64,000 bases of DNA, taken from the NCBI GenBank assembly GCA_905181835.1, contig CAJIZF010000001.1:248001-312000 (forward strand). The letters are read 5' to 3'. The position numbers and the translations under genes were made by a program. How positions within the stretch are numbered: the first letter of the stretch is position 1; each line of letters opens with the position of its first letter. The notes beneath the pieces are model-generated. The model was not told the origin of the DNA. It did not search any database and saw only the letters and a list, made by a program, of their open reading frames with translations. This document shows positions 44,456 through 54,445 of the stretch, in pieces. Source of the DNA: an uncultured Flavobacteriaceae bacterium. GTDB taxonomy: Bacteria; Bacteroidota; Bacteroidia; Flavobacteriales; Flavobacteriaceae.

Positions 44456-44487
44456 TTGACAACCCCTACATTCAGATTGTATATTTG
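44456..44487 (+). promoter_or_regulatory. queA promoter
   Basis: TTG (44456-44458), a 21-base spacer and TATATTTG (44480-44487) form a good Bacteroidota promoter. The -7 element lies inside a small inverted repeat, GATTG-N8-CAATC. Confidence 0.65.
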
Positions 44488-44516
44488 CAATCTTTAATTT
44501 TTAAATTACAACGACT

Positions 44517-45572
44517 ATGGGAATGAAACTTTCAAAGTTTAATTTTGAACTGCCTGAAGATTTATTGGCAGAATATCCAGCTACTAACAGAGATGAGTCT
44601 CGTTTAATGGTGTTGAATAGAAAAGATAAAACAATTGAACATAAAATGTTCAAGGACTTAAAAGATTATTTTAGAGAAGATGATGTTTTAGTTTTAAATA
44701 ACACAAAAGTTTTTCCAGCTAGGTTATTTGGGAATAAAGAAAAAACAGGAGCCCGTATCGAGGTTTTTCTTTTAAGAGAGTTAAATAAAGAGACGCGCTT
44801 ATGGGATGTTTTAGTAGATCCAGCTCGTAAAATTAGAATTGGAAATAAGTTATACTTTGGTGAAGACGATTCTTTGGTAGCAGAAGTTATTGATAATACA
44901 ACTTCTAGAGGGAGAACACTTCGTTTTTTATACGATGGTCCTTACGAAGATTTTAGAAGAAAATTAACTGAATTAGGAGAAACTCCACTTCCAAAGTATA
45001 TAAAAAGAGACGTGGAGCCTGAAGATAAAGAAAGATATCAAACTATTTTTGCCAAGAATGAGGGAGCTGTTGCAGCTCCAACAGCTGGATTACATTTCTC
45101 AAAGCATTTACTGAAACGTCTTGAAATCAAAGGTGTTAATTTTGCAGAGGTAACTTTGCACGTTGGATTAGGAACTTTTAGCTCTGTAGAAGTTGAGGAT
45201 TTATCAAAGCATAAAATGGATTCTGAAGAATTCCATATCGATCCAATTGCAGAAAATATTATTAATAAAGGAATTAAAGAGAAAAGAAGAATCTGTGCTG
45301 TTGGAACAACAGTGATGAGAACACTTGAAAGTTCGGTGTCATCAAACGGAACGTTAAATGCTTACGATGGTTGGACTAATAGATTTATTTTTCCTCCCTA
45401 CGACTTTAGTATTGCCAACATGATGGTAACTAATTTTCATACACCTAAATCAACATTAATGATGATGGTTTCTGCATTTGCTGGTCATGATTTTGTTAGA
45501 GAGGCTTATGAGATTGCAATTAAAGAAAAGTATCGATTTTACACATATGGTGATGCTATGTTAATCATCTAA
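44517..45572 (+). CDS. queA: tRNA preQ1(34) S-adenosylmethionine ribosyltransferase-isomerase
   Basis: This 351-residue protein (ATG at 44517; a second ATG at 44523 gives the more usual MKLSKFNF) builds epoxyqueuosine in tRNA wobble position. Motifs are [63 protein letters not shown] and [17 protein letters not shown]. It is intact and monocistronic, with its own promoter and terminator. Confidence 0.96.
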   Translation: MGMKLSKFNFELPEDLLAEYPATNRDESRLMVLNRKDKTIEHKMFKDLKDYFREDDVLVLNNTKVFPARLFGNKEKTGARIEVFLLRELNKETRLWDVLVDPARKIRIGNKLYFGEDDSLVAEVIDNTTSRGRTLRFLYDGPYEDFRRKLTELGETPLPKYIKRDVEPEDKERYQTIFAKNEGAVAAPTAGLHFSKHLLKRLEIKGVNFAEVTLHVGLGTFSSVEVEDLSKHKMDSEEFHIDPIAENIINKGIKEKRRICAVGTTVMRTLESSVSSNGTLNAYDGWTNRFIFPPYDFSIANMMVTNFHTPKSTLMMMVSAFAGHDFVREAYEIAIKEKYRFYTYGDAMLII

Positions 45573-45595
45573 TACCATAAAAACATAAAATTTTT

Positions 45596-45623
45596 AAACC
45601 TCTATGACTATAGAGGTTTTTTT
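45596..45623 (+). terminator. Intrinsic terminator of queA
   Basis: AAACCTCTAT pairs with ATAGAGGTTT around GACT and ends in a T run. Confidence 0.92.
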
Positions 45624-45700
45624 GTATAAACACGTTTTGATTTTTAATTTACGTCAGATTAAACTACATTAGTAAATTATAATATGCTCAAACAAATATT

Positions 45701-47362
45701 TTGAAGAGAAACCTTCTTTTAATTTCCTTGTTGATATCTGTTTTGTCTTTTGCACAAGATGAAAATAGGATACTTCCTATGAGTTTGCAATACAACCTCA
45801 GAAGCACTATAACTCCTATTGAACTCCCTCCACTATATTTAGATGAAATAATTGCAGAAGATGAAATTAACGATTTAGACAAAAGTTTACCTTGGCGATA
45901 TGGAATTTCTAGACCACTTGTTTTAGATCTCGAAAACGATGGAGAGTGGATGGAATTGGATAACAATCGTGGAAGAATTTGGCAAGTAGCTATTTGGTCG
46001 CCAGACGCAGTTAATTTGAGTATCAATTTTAATGATTTCAAGTTGCCAGATGGGGCTATGTTACATTTATACAACGATGATCGAACAGACTTTTCTAAAA
46101 CATATACAAAAAAACAAAATAGAGAAAATAAACAATTAGGCTCTTGGTTTGTATCAGGAGAAATTATTTGGATAGAATATTATGAGCCTGTAAATACTGA
46201 TGAAGCTGCTCAATTAGAGATTGGAAGTTTAATTCACGGATATAGAATGGGGCAAGTACATCAAATGATTGAAAACAATTCCAGGGGATTAAACGACTCT
46301 GGTGATTGTAATTATGATGTGAATTGCCCGATTGGCAGTGATTTTGATGAAAAAAAAGATGTCATAAAAAAGGCAGTCGCATTGCTTAATTTGGGTAACG
46401 GTTTTTTATGTTCATCCTCTTTAATCAATACCACTTTAAATGATAAAACCCCATATTTACTTACTGCAAATCATTGTTTAGAGTTTAGCAACCCCTCTTT
46501 TTGGTCCGTACGATTTAATTGGATGAGTCCAAGTCCAGTGTGTGCCTCTGAAGAAGAAAGTTTAGATATTCAGACAAACTTCACAATGAGTGGAGCTGAA
46601 TTAATAGCTAATAATAGCCTAAGTGATTTTGCTTTGGTTAAGTTGCACAACGAAATTCCTGGTTCATGGGATGTAGCTTTTGCTGGTTGGGATAACACCG
46701 ATAACTTACCATCTATGGAAGTTGGTATTCATCACCCAAACGGCGATATTATGAAAATTTGTAGAGACGATTCTGGAGCTGTAAAAGAAAATGCTAATGG
46801 AACTGACGTATGGCTCATAGGAGGTGTCTCTGTTGGTACAGGCGACGGTTGGGAAATTGGAACAACTGAAAGTGGTTCTTCTGGTTCACCACTTTTTAAC
46901 GAAGATGGAAAAATTATAGGGCAATTATATGCTGGTCAAGCTTTTTGTGATGGTGTTGAAAATAATAAGGACTTCGATATTTACGGAAGATTCGGAACTT
47001 CTTGGGAAGCAGGACAAACATCATCCGCAAGATTGAAAGACTGGTTAGATCCAAACAATACTGGTCAGACAACTACAGAGACACTTCAAAATGTTTTAAG
47101 CACTCAAGAGTTTGATGATACTGGAACATTAGATATATATCCTAATCCTGCAACTACTACCATTTCAATCATAAATAATAGGTATCCTAATTTGGAGTTT
47201 TGTTTTTATAATTTACAAGGTCAAAAGGTATACTCGGGAGATATGTCTAATACCATTAACGTTATCAATGTTGAGTATTTAAAAGAAGGTATTTACTTTT
47301 TATATTTATTAAATATAGATACCAATATTAGTTCCACAAAAAAAATAATCATAAGTAGATAA
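45701..47362 (+). CDS. Secreted trypsin-like serine protease with T9SS domain (lysyl endopeptidase-like)
   Basis: This 553-residue protein starts at TTG 45701 with a signal peptide (LLLISLLISVLSFAQ). An N-terminal propeptide-like part (about 20-200) has WRYGISRPL and NDFKLPDGAMLHLYN. The peptidase shows GNGFLCSSSLINTT, the catalytic His in LLTANHCL, Asp in SDFALVKLHNEIPG and Ser in ESGSSGSPLF, with HHPNGDIMKIC near the S1 site. This resembles Achromobacter lysyl endopeptidase-type enzymes. The C-terminus (LDIYPNPATTTISI, FYNLQGQKVYSG, LKEGIYFLYLL, KKIIISR) is a T9SS signal. Confidence 0.88.
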   Translation: MKRNLLLISLLISVLSFAQDENRILPMSLQYNLRSTITPIELPPLYLDEIIAEDEINDLDKSLPWRYGISRPLVLDLENDGEWMELDNNRGRIWQVAIWSPDAVNLSINFNDFKLPDGAMLHLYNDDRTDFSKTYTKKQNRENKQLGSWFVSGEIIWIEYYEPVNTDEAAQLEIGSLIHGYRMGQVHQMIENNSRGLNDSGDCNYDVNCPIGSDFDEKKDVIKKAVALLNLGNGFLCSSSLINTTLNDKTPYLLTANHCLEFSNPSFWSVRFNWMSPSPVCASEEESLDIQTNFTMSGAELIANNSLSDFALVKLHNEIPGSWDVAFAGWDNTDNLPSMEVGIHHPNGDIMKICRDDSGAVKENANGTDVWLIGGVSVGTGDGWEIGTTESGSSGSPLFNEDGKIIGQLYAGQAFCDGVENNKDFDIYGRFGTSWEAGQTSSARLKDWLDPNNTGQTTTETLQNVLSTQEFDDTGTLDIYPNPATTTISIINNRYPNLEFCFYNLQGQKVYSGDMSNTINVINVEYLKEGIYFLYLLNIDTNISSTKKIIISR

Positions 47363-47382
47363 AAATAATTGACTTAATTAAT

Positions 47383-47414
47383 AAAAAGCCTCTTTTGTAC
47401 AAAAGAGGCTTTTT
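47383..47414. terminator. Intrinsic terminator
   Basis: AAAAAGCCTCTTTT pairs perfectly with AAAAGAGGCTTTTT around GTAC, after the protease gene. Confidence 0.92.
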
Positions 47415-47451
47415 ATTATTTTTTGCTTAGTATTTATAATATTTTTGTTCA

Positions 47452-48492
47452 ATGGAATTAAAGAAAAAGGACATAAGGGCCCTCTCTAAAGATGAATTGA
47501 GACTGTTTTTCAAAGAAATAGGAGATCAAGAATTTAGAGGAAATCAAGTTTATGAATGGCTATGGAATAAAGGAGCTCATCAATTTGATGATATGTCTAA
47601 TATTTCAAAAGATACTAGGCAGATCCTTAAAAATCATTATGTAATTAACCATGTTGAGGTTGACAGTTTACAAAAAAGTAAAGACGGTACGATTAAAAAT
47701 GCAGTTAAACTCTTTGACGGTTTAATTGTTGAGTCAGTTTTAATTCCAACCCCAAACAGAACGACAGCCTGTGTTTCAACACAAGTTGGTTGTAGTTTAG
47801 ATTGTAAGTTTTGTGCGACTGCCAAGTTAAAAAAAATGAGAAATTTAAATCCTGACGAAATTTATGATCAAGTTAAAGCTATTGATCAGGAAAGTAGACT
47901 CTATCATTCTAGACCACTTTCTAATATTGTTTTTATGGGAATGGGAGAGCCTTTAATGAATTATAACAATGTGTTGAAGTCTATAGATAAAATAACTTCA
48001 GAAGAAGGACTAGGGATGTCTCCCAAACGAATTACGGTTTCGACTTCTGGTATACCAAAAATGATAAAAAAGTTAGCTGATGATAAGGTGAAGTTTAATT
48101 TAGCAGTATCCCTACATTCAGCAATTCAAGAAAAAAGAGAACAAATCATGCCTTTTGCAACTAAGTTTACGTTAATCGATTTAAAAGAATCACTTCAATA
48201 TTGGTATGAAAAAACCAACCAGAGAATTACATACGAATATGTTATTTGGGAGGGAATCAACGATACGCGTGAAGATATTGATGCCTTGATAAGGTATTGT
48301 AAACAAGTGCCATGCAAAGTGAACTTAATTGAGTACAACGCTATCGATGACGACTCTTTTAAGCAAGCCTCGAAAAGAGTAACAGATGCTTATATTTATA
48401 CCTTAGAAAAAAACAGAATTCCTGTTACAGTAAGAAGAAGTCGAGGAAAAGATATAGATGCTGCCTGTGGGCAGTTGGCCAATAAAAAGTAA
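47452..48492 (+). CDS. rlmN: 23S rRNA (adenine2503-C2) methyltransferase RlmN
   Basis: This 346-residue radical SAM enzyme has the cluster motif STQVGCSLDCKFCATAKLKK (CxxxCxxC), GEPLMNYNNVLKS, RITVSTSGIPKMIKKLA, FNLAVSLHSAIQEKREQIMP, the second catalytic Cys region YCKQVPCKVNLIEYN and the final DIDAACGQLA (methyl-accepting Cys). It methylates A2503 of 23S rRNA and A37 of some tRNAs. TATTTTTG ends four bases before the ATG, suggesting a leaderless mRNA. Confidence 0.97.
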   Translation: MELKKKDIRALSKDELRLFFKEIGDQEFRGNQVYEWLWNKGAHQFDDMSNISKDTRQILKNHYVINHVEVDSLQKSKDGTIKNAVKLFDGLIVESVLIPTPNRTTACVSTQVGCSLDCKFCATAKLKKMRNLNPDEIYDQVKAIDQESRLYHSRPLSNIVFMGMGEPLMNYNNVLKSIDKITSEEGLGMSPKRITVSTSGIPKMIKKLADDKVKFNLAVSLHSAIQEKREQIMPFATKFTLIDLKESLQYWYEKTNQRITYEYVIWEGINDTREDIDALIRYCKQVPCKVNLIEYNAIDDDSFKQASKRVTDAYIYTLEKNRIPVTVRRSRGKDIDAACGQLANKK

Positions 48493-48521
48493 AGCTAATT
48501 TTATATATTTTTATTTAGTAA

Positions 48522-49499
48522 ATGAAAATAGTTTCTAAAATAAAACAACCAATTGAATACGAAATGGAACTTTTTGAAAAAAAGTTTCAACTTTCTATGT
48601 ATTCAAAAGTATCTCTTCTAAATCGAATTACCCATTATGTGGTTAATAGAAAAGGAAAGCAAATGCGACCTATGTTTGTTTTTTTAATTGCAAAAATGTT
48701 TAATAATGGTGAAGTAAATGATAGAACTTACCGAGGAGCATCTGTTATCGAACTGATACATACCGCTACATTAGTACATGATGATGTAGTAGATGAAAGT
48801 AATAAAAGAAGAGGTTTTTTTTCCATAAATGCTCTATGGAAAAATAAGATTGCAGTTTTAGTGGGCGATTTTTTATTGTCTAAGGGTTTATTACTTTCCA
48901 TCGATAATAGTGATTTTGATCTTTTAAAAATCATTTCAACAGCAGTAAGGGAAATGAGTGAAGGAGAACTTCTTCAAATAGAAAAAACGAGGAAGTTGGA
49001 CATTACAGAGAACATTTATTTTGATATTATACGAAAAAAAACAGCAACACTAATAGCAGCGTGTTGTGAAATGGGTTCTCGATCCGTGATGGCTTCTAAA
49101 ACAGAAGTAGAAAATATGCGTCAATTTGGTGAATACATTGGAATGGCATTTCAAATTAAAGACGATCTTTTTGATTATGGAACCCAAAAAATTGGGAAAC
49201 CAACAGGGATTGATATTAAAGAGCAAAAAATGACACTTCCTTTAATCCATACCCTTAATAACTGCTCTAAAAAAGAAAAAAAATGGGTAGTCAATTCGAT
49301 TAAAAATTACAATACCGACAAAGTTAGAGTGAAAGAATTAATTCATTTTGTTAAGGAAAAAGGTGGATTAGATTATGCTGTTTCAAAAATGAAAGAATAC
49401 CAAAAAATGGCACTTGTTATTTTGCAAAAATATCCAGATTCAACTTACAAAGAATCATTAGAATTAATGGTTAATTACGTGATAAACAGAAAAAAATAA
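48522..49499 (+). CDS. Polyprenyl (octaprenyl-type) diphosphate synthase
   Basis: This 325-residue trans-prenyltransferase has GKQMRPMFVFLIAKM, the first Asp-rich motif LVHDDVVDESNKRRG, KTATLIAACCEMGS, and the second Asp-rich motif AFQIKDDLFDYG with GKPTGIDIKEQKMTLPLI. The two DDxxD motifs bind magnesium-diphosphate. Such enzymes supply the side chain of menaquinone in flavobacteria; the chain length is not decided here. It is intact. Confidence 0.93.
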   Translation: MKIVSKIKQPIEYEMELFEKKFQLSMYSKVSLLNRITHYVVNRKGKQMRPMFVFLIAKMFNNGEVNDRTYRGASVIELIHTATLVHDDVVDESNKRRGFFSINALWKNKIAVLVGDFLLSKGLLLSIDNSDFDLLKIISTAVREMSEGELLQIEKTRKLDITENIYFDIIRKKTATLIAACCEMGSRSVMASKTEVENMRQFGEYIGMAFQIKDDLFDYGTQKIGKPTGIDIKEQKMTLPLIHTLNNCSKKEKKWVVNSIKNYNTDKVRVKELIHFVKEKGGLDYAVSKMKEYQKMALVILQKYPDSTYKESLELMVNYVINRKK

Positions 49500-49614
49500 T
49501 CATTGAATTTCAGAAACACTATGTTTTTTTTAGAAATTTTACACAAAACTTTTTTTGTTGATAAATAAGTTCCTCTAAAAATTTATTTTTTCAACTAGAA
49601 TTTCACATCTTTGA

Positions 49615-51588
49615 ATGGTAAAGATGATTTCACAAGCAACCATAGATAATGTATTTGAAACGGCTCGCGTAGAAGAGGTGATTGGTGATTTTGTTGTTTT
49701 AAAAAAATCGGGAAGTAATTTTAAAGGATTAAGTCCTTTTAGTGATGAGCGGACACCAAGCTTTATGGTTTCTCCTGCAAAACAATTATGGAAAGATTTT
49801 TCAAGTGGTAAAGGTGGAAGTGTCGTTTCTTTTTTAATGGAACATGAACATTTTAGTTATCCAGAAGCAATTAAATACCTAGCAAATAAATATGGGATTG
49901 AAGTTGAGGAAACGGAAAGAACAGATGAGCAAAAAGAAAAAGCCACACAAAAAGAGAATCTATTCATTGTTAGCGATTATGCTAAAGAATATTTTCATAA
50001 AACCCTACTAAATGTAGAAGAGGGAAAAGCGATTGGTTTATCTTATTTTAAAGAGCGTGGCTTTACACAAAAAACTATTGAAAAATTCTCTTTGGGATAT
50101 TCTTTAGATAAATGGGACGCTTTTACCAATACAGCTATAAAAAAAGGTTATCAGTTGGAGTTTCTCGAAAAAACAGGATTAACAATCGTTAAAGGCGAAA
50201 AACAGTTTGATCGTTTTAAGGGACGAGTTGTTTTTCCGATTCAGAGTATGAGTGGTCGTACCTTAGGTTTTGGAGGTAGAATATTAACGAATGATAAAAA
50301 AGCTGCAAAATATTTAAATTCACCCGAAAGTGATATTTACCATAAAAGTGATGTTTTATATGGCTTGTATCAGGCAAAAAGTGTCATTTCGAAAGATGAT
50401 AATTGCTATTTGGTGGAGGGATATACAGATGTTTTGCAGTTCAATCAATCAGGAATTATCAACGTAGTTTCCTCTTCAGGAACTGCATTAACCCCTAATC
50501 AAATTAGACTTATTAATAGATTAACCAAAAACATCACTGTTCTATACGATGGAGATGATGCTGGTTTAAGAGCTTCCATAAGGGGGATTGATTTAATCCT
50601 CGAACAAGGAATGAATGTAAAAGTTTGTACCTTCCCTGAAGGAGAGGATCCTGATAGTTTCGCAAAAAATAATTCCATAGAGGTCTTGAAAGAATACTTG
50701 AATGAAAATTCTAAAGATTTCATAAGTTTTAAAGCAAACTTACTGGTAAAAGAAGCAGATAATGACCCTATTAAAAAAGCGAATACGGTTCACGAAATAA
50801 TTACTAGTATTTCTAAAATACCGGATGATATAAAAAAGGAAATTTATATTCAAGAATGTTCAAGGTTAATGAATATTGAAGAATCAACCCTTTACAGTTC
50901 TTTAGCTCAAAAATTAAAAAAACAGAATAAAGAATTAAGTAAGAAACTTCAAAAAAAGAATGTTCCATTTAATGTGATTTCTTCCGAAAAACAATCATTT
51001 AAAAAAGTAGATCACCAATTTGAGTTAGAAAAAAAAATAATTGAACTACTATTAATATATGGTGTTAAAGAAGAAGAATTTGAAGAAATTTCAATTGATA
51101 TTAATGATGAAGGAGAAATATCGCATACATCAGAAATAATAAAATCTAAGGTGTTTGAAAAAATATATTTAGATCTTCAAGAAGATGAAACTGAATTTGC
51201 TAATGATAGTTTTAAAGAGATGTATCAGCTCATTATTGAAGAATTTAACACCTATCAAAATTTTAAAGCAGAACGATTAATAAGAAAGTTACCTCCAGAA
51301 AAAGCAGAATTGATAACTCATATTTTATTTGATAGTGAACGATATGAATTACATAATTGGATAGGACAAGAAATATATGTAAAAGATAAAAATCAAACTA
51401 TTTCTCAAGTAGTAAGCGAAACTATTTTTAACTTACGGCGATACTTAATTTCGATGAAAATTAATGAGTTGGCTCAAGATATTAAAAACTTAAAAGATGA
51501 GAGTTTAAAAAAGGAAACGCTGAAAGAAACTTTTGAATATACTGCGCTTAAAAAATTGTTATCAGACAAATTAAATAGAGTTCTATAG
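49615..51588 (+). CDS. dnaG: DNA primase
   Basis: This 657-residue primase makes RNA primers at the fork. The N-terminal CHC2-like fold keeps the frame of a zinc finger (NFKGLSPFSDERTPSFMVSP, LWKDFSSGKGGSVVSFLMEH) but its Cys/His ligands are Ser, Phe or other residues. The TOPRIM core has NCYLVEGYTDVLQFNQSG and TVLYDGDDAGLRASIRGIDL, with GFGGRIL in the RNA polymerase domain. The C-terminal part is a helicase-binding region. An ATG nine bases downstream (MISQATIDN) is a good alternative start. Ligand loss is usual in flavobacterial DnaG as far as I know. Confidence 0.95.
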   Translation: MVKMISQATIDNVFETARVEEVIGDFVVLKKSGSNFKGLSPFSDERTPSFMVSPAKQLWKDFSSGKGGSVVSFLMEHEHFSYPEAIKYLANKYGIEVEETERTDEQKEKATQKENLFIVSDYAKEYFHKTLLNVEEGKAIGLSYFKERGFTQKTIEKFSLGYSLDKWDAFTNTAIKKGYQLEFLEKTGLTIVKGEKQFDRFKGRVVFPIQSMSGRTLGFGGRILTNDKKAAKYLNSPESDIYHKSDVLYGLYQAKSVISKDDNCYLVEGYTDVLQFNQSGIINVVSSSGTALTPNQIRLINRLTKNITVLYDGDDAGLRASIRGIDLILEQGMNVKVCTFPEGEDPDSFAKNNSIEVLKEYLNENSKDFISFKANLLVKEADNDPIKKANTVHEIITSISKIPDDIKKEIYIQECSRLMNIEESTLYSSLAQKLKKQNKELSKKLQKKNVPFNVISSEKQSFKKVDHQFELEKKIIELLLIYGVKEEEFEEISIDINDEGEISHTSEIIKSKVFEKIYLDLQEDETEFANDSFKEMYQLIIEEFNTYQNFKAERLIRKLPPEKAELITHILFDSERYELHNWIGQEIYVKDKNQTISQVVSETIFNLRRYLISMKINELAQDIKNLKDESLKKETLKETFEYTALKKLLSDKLNRVL

Positions 51589-51642
51589 TGGCCAACAAAT
51601 CAGAATTTAAACTAACTCCAAGTAGTTATGTTTAAGGAGTTG

Positions 51643-52434
51643 TTAACTCAGTAAATCTTTTGGTATTTTACAAATTGGAATAGGAATCATTTTATGCTTA
51701 TTGGTATTATTTAATTTTAAAAATAAATCAAATACAATTTTCTCTCTTCCTTCAAAATCCTCAGAGGACTTTTCTAGATCATTCATTTTCATTGCCCATT
51801 CAAGTTCATCATAACTTGCTCCAATTTGATCTTCATCAGTTCTATGATCACCAAACAATCCATCTGTTGGTGCTGCAATTAATATTGACTTAGGGACCTC
51901 TAAAAACTTTCCAATAGCATATACTTCACTTTTCATTAAATCTGCAATGGGACTTAAATCTACACCGCCGTCACCATATTTTGTATAAAAGCCAATTCCA
52001 AAATCCTCTACTTTATTTCCGGTCCCAGCAACAAGATGATTATTTAAGCCAGCAAAGTAATACAAGGTAGTCATTCTAAGTCGAGCTCTCGTATTGGCAA
52101 GGGATAAATTTAATTGAGGATTGTCATTATTCCATACATCCTGGTTTTTAAAAGTGTCAAAGACATTTGTAAGATCAAAAAATGTCGAACGGACGTTTGG
52201 AAATCTTTTTTTTAGATTTTCAATATGTTGTTTTGCTCTAGTTACCTGGTTTTCTGCCTGGTGTATTGGCATTTCAACACAGATTACTGGAAATCCTGTT
52301 TTGGCGCACAACATAGAACTGACAGCAGAATCAATACCACCGCTTACACCAATAACAAAACCATTCATCTTTGAATTTTCAGCATAATCCTTTAACCATT
52401 TTACAATATAATCAACTACTTTTAAAGTGTTCAT
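51643..52434 (-). CDS. nadE: NH3-dependent NAD+ synthetase
   Basis: This 263-residue protein amidates deamido-NAD. The PP-loop is VIGVSGGIDSAVSSMLCAKT; other motifs are QLNLSLANTRARLRMTTLYY, VAGTGNKVEDFGIGFYTKYG, GGVDLSPIADLMKSEVYAIG and APTDGLFGDHRTDEDQIG. There is no glutaminase domain, so it uses free ammonia. It is convergent with dnaG and divergent from gldB. Confidence 0.95.
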   Translation of the reverse strand: MNTLKVVDYIVKWLKDYAENSKMNGFVIGVSGGIDSAVSSMLCAKTGFPVICVEMPIHQAENQVTRAKQHIENLKKRFPNVRSTFFDLTNVFDTFKNQDVWNNDNPQLNLSLANTRARLRMTTLYYFAGLNNHLVAGTGNKVEDFGIGFYTKYGDGGVDLSPIADLMKSEVYAIGKFLEVPKSILIAAPTDGLFGDHRTDEDQIGASYDELEWAMKMNDLEKSSEDFEGREKIVFDLFLKLNNTNKHKMIPIPICKIPKDLLS

Positions 52435-52502
52435 AATGTTGAATTTTAATAATACCTTTGCATCGCAAATTACGTAAAAAATAAAATTTTATATAAATTT
52501 TT

Positions 52503-53486
52503 ATGTTAAACAGTTTCAAAATAAAATATCATAAATTTTATCTATTAATAGCTGTATTCTTACTCTGTTTTAGTTGTTACGAAACGAATGAATTAGAGAA
52601 GGAAATCGATTCAATTCCTATTGATATTGAGATAATAAGATTTGATAAAGTTTTTGGTAATTCAGATATGGACGACTTACAAGATTTAAAGTCAAGCTTT
52701 CCCATTTTTTTTCCAAAACAATATCATGATTCTATCTGGAAAATGAAAATGAATGATACGTTAACACGTCAGCTTTTTACAGAAGTAATCAAAAAATATC
52801 CAGAGGAGTCAAAATTAACCGAAGAACTTAAAACACTATTTAAGCATATCAAATATTATTACCCAACTTTTAAAGTACCTAATGTAATAACTGCTAATTC
52901 TGACGTAGATTATAAAAATAAGATATTTTTATCCAATCAAACGTTGATAGTTTCTCTTGATAATTATCTGGGCAGTGATCATTTTTTTTATCAAGGAATT
53001 CCTGAATATATAAGCAATAATATGAAAGAGTCACAGATTTTGTCTGATGTAGCCTCTGTATGTTCTCAGCTATTTATTCCAAAAATAAAAAACACAACAT
53101 TTTTATCGCAGATGATTTATTATGGCAGAATACTTTATCTAAAAGATATCTGGTTAACAAAAACTTCAGATGCGATTAAGATAGGTTACTCTGAGGAAAA
53201 ATTAAAATGGGTTCAAGATAATGAAAATCAAATATGGCGAAATTTTATTGAAAATGAATATCTATTTAGTACCAATCCAAAATTAATAGCAAGATTTATT
53301 AGTCTAGCTCCTTTTTCTAAATTTTATTTAGAAATTGATAATGATTCTCCGGGTATGGTCGGAAGATACATTGGGTGGCAAATTGTAAGATCTTTTATGG
53401 ATAAAAAAGATGCTAGTCTCGAAAAATTAATGACTTTAAGTGAAGAAGAAATATTTTATAAATCAAAATACAAACCTAGAAAGTAA
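52503..53486 (+). CDS. gldB: Gliding motility lipoprotein GldB
   Basis: This 327-residue protein has a lipoprotein signal (LLIAVFLLCFSCYETNE). It has the GldB pattern: IDIEIIRFDKVFG, FPIFFPKQYHDSIWKMKMND, KYYYPTFKVPNVIT-like IKYYYPTFKVPNVI, LDNYLGSDHFFYQGIPEYI, and FSKFYLEIDNDSPGMVGRYI with GWQIVRSFM. GldB is an envelope lipoprotein needed for gliding in Flavobacterium. TACCTTTG at 52453-52460 is a candidate -7 element. The stop overlaps the ATG of gldC. Confidence 0.92.
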   Translation: MLNSFKIKYHKFYLLIAVFLLCFSCYETNELEKEIDSIPIDIEIIRFDKVFGNSDMDDLQDLKSSFPIFFPKQYHDSIWKMKMNDTLTRQLFTEVIKKYPEESKLTEELKTLFKHIKYYYPTFKVPNVITANSDVDYKNKIFLSNQTLIVSLDNYLGSDHFFYQGIPEYISNNMKESQILSDVASVCSQLFIPKIKNTTFLSQMIYYGRILYLKDIWLTKTSDAIKIGYSEEKLKWVQDNENQIWRNFIENEYLFSTNPKLIARFISLAPFSKFYLEIDNDSPGMVGRYIGWQIVRSFMDKKDASLEKLMTLSEEEIFYKSKYKPRK

Positions 53487-53827
53487 TGGGAAATAAACAT
53501 ACATCGGATATTCATATAAATGTAACTTTAGATGAAAATAAAATACCAGAACAATTGCAGTGGACAGCAAAAGATGGTGGTGTAGAAAACATGGAGTCTA
53601 AAGCTATATTTATGTCAGTTTGGGATCATAAAACAAAGGAAGCATTACGTATTGATTTATGGACCAAAGATATGCCACTTGACGAAATGAAAATTTTCTT
53701 TCATCAAACTCTTACCGCAATGTCAGACACTTTTGAGCGGGCAACAAATGATGATAAAATGAGTGCAACCATGCGAGATTTTTGTGATTATTTTGCCGAG
53801 AAATTAGCTATAAAAAAGGAAAAATAA
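53486..53827 (+). CDS. gldC: Gliding motility protein GldC
   Basis: This 113-residue protein shows the GldC pattern: SDIHINVTLDENKIPEQLQW, AKDGGVENMESKAIFMSVWD, KEALRIDLWTKDMPLDEMKI and FFHQTLTAMSDTFERATND. It is predicted soluble and supports gliding in Flavobacterium; its biochemical role is unknown. It is translationally coupled to gldB by a one-base overlap and abuts the convergent engB. Confidence 0.93.
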   Translation: MGNKHTSDIHINVTLDENKIPEQLQWTAKDGGVENMESKAIFMSVWDHKTKEALRIDLWTKDMPLDEMKIFFHQTLTAMSDTFERATNDDKMSATMRDFCDYFAEKLAIKKEK

Positions 53828-54436
53828 TTAATCTTGTTTAGACATCAACGAGTTAATCTCACTCATATAATTTAACACCTTATCTCTTCCTGTTCCATTG
53901 CTTGAGGAGGTAATAAAATAATTTGGCATTTCTTCCCAAGACTCTAGCATTTTTAATTTATAATCTTCTATATTTTTTATCAATGCGTTTGGTTTCATTT
54001 TATCTTGTTTAGTAAAAATAATCGAAAAGGGCACTTGATTTTCGCCCATCCATTGCATAAACTCAAGATCTACTTTTTGTGGCTTATGTCTGCAATCTAT
54101 TAGAACAAAAGCTAAAGCTAGTTGCTGTCTCTTTGAAAAATATTGTGTTATGAACTTTTGAAAAATTCTTTTACTGCTTTTTGAAACTCTGGCATAACCA
54201 TAACCAGGGAGATCTACTAGGAACCAATTTTTATTAATTAAGAAATGGTTGATTAACTGAGTTTTTCCTGGCCTTCCAGATGTTTTTGCTAAACTCTTCT
54301 TTTGCATTAGCATATTTATTAGTGAAGATTTTCCAACATTAGATCTTCCAATAAAAGCATACTCGATAAGTTTTTCTTTGGGGCATTTAGTAACGTCACT
54401 GTTACTCATTACAAATTCAGCAGATTTAATTTTCAT
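53828..54436 (-). CDS. engB: Ribosome biogenesis GTPase EngB (YihA/YsxC)
   Basis: This 202-residue GTPase has EYAFIGRSNVGKSSLINMLM (G1), SGRPGKTQLINHF (G2), VDLPGYGYARVS (G3), FTKQDKMKP (G4) and TSSSNGTGRD (G5). It acts in 50S subunit assembly. It is intact and reads downstream of the alpha/beta hydrolase gene, nine bases away, as an operon. Confidence 0.96.
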   Translation of the reverse strand: MKIKSAEFVMSNSDVTKCPKEKLIEYAFIGRSNVGKSSLINMLMQKKSLAKTSGRPGKTQLINHFLINKNWFLVDLPGYGYARVSKSSKRIFQKFITQYFSKRQQLALAFVLIDCRHKPQKVDLEFMQWMGENQVPFSIIFTKQDKMKPNALIKNIEDYKLKMLESWEEMPNYFITSSSNGTGRDKVLNYMSEINSLMSKQD

Positions 54437-54445
54437 TTTAAAGTT

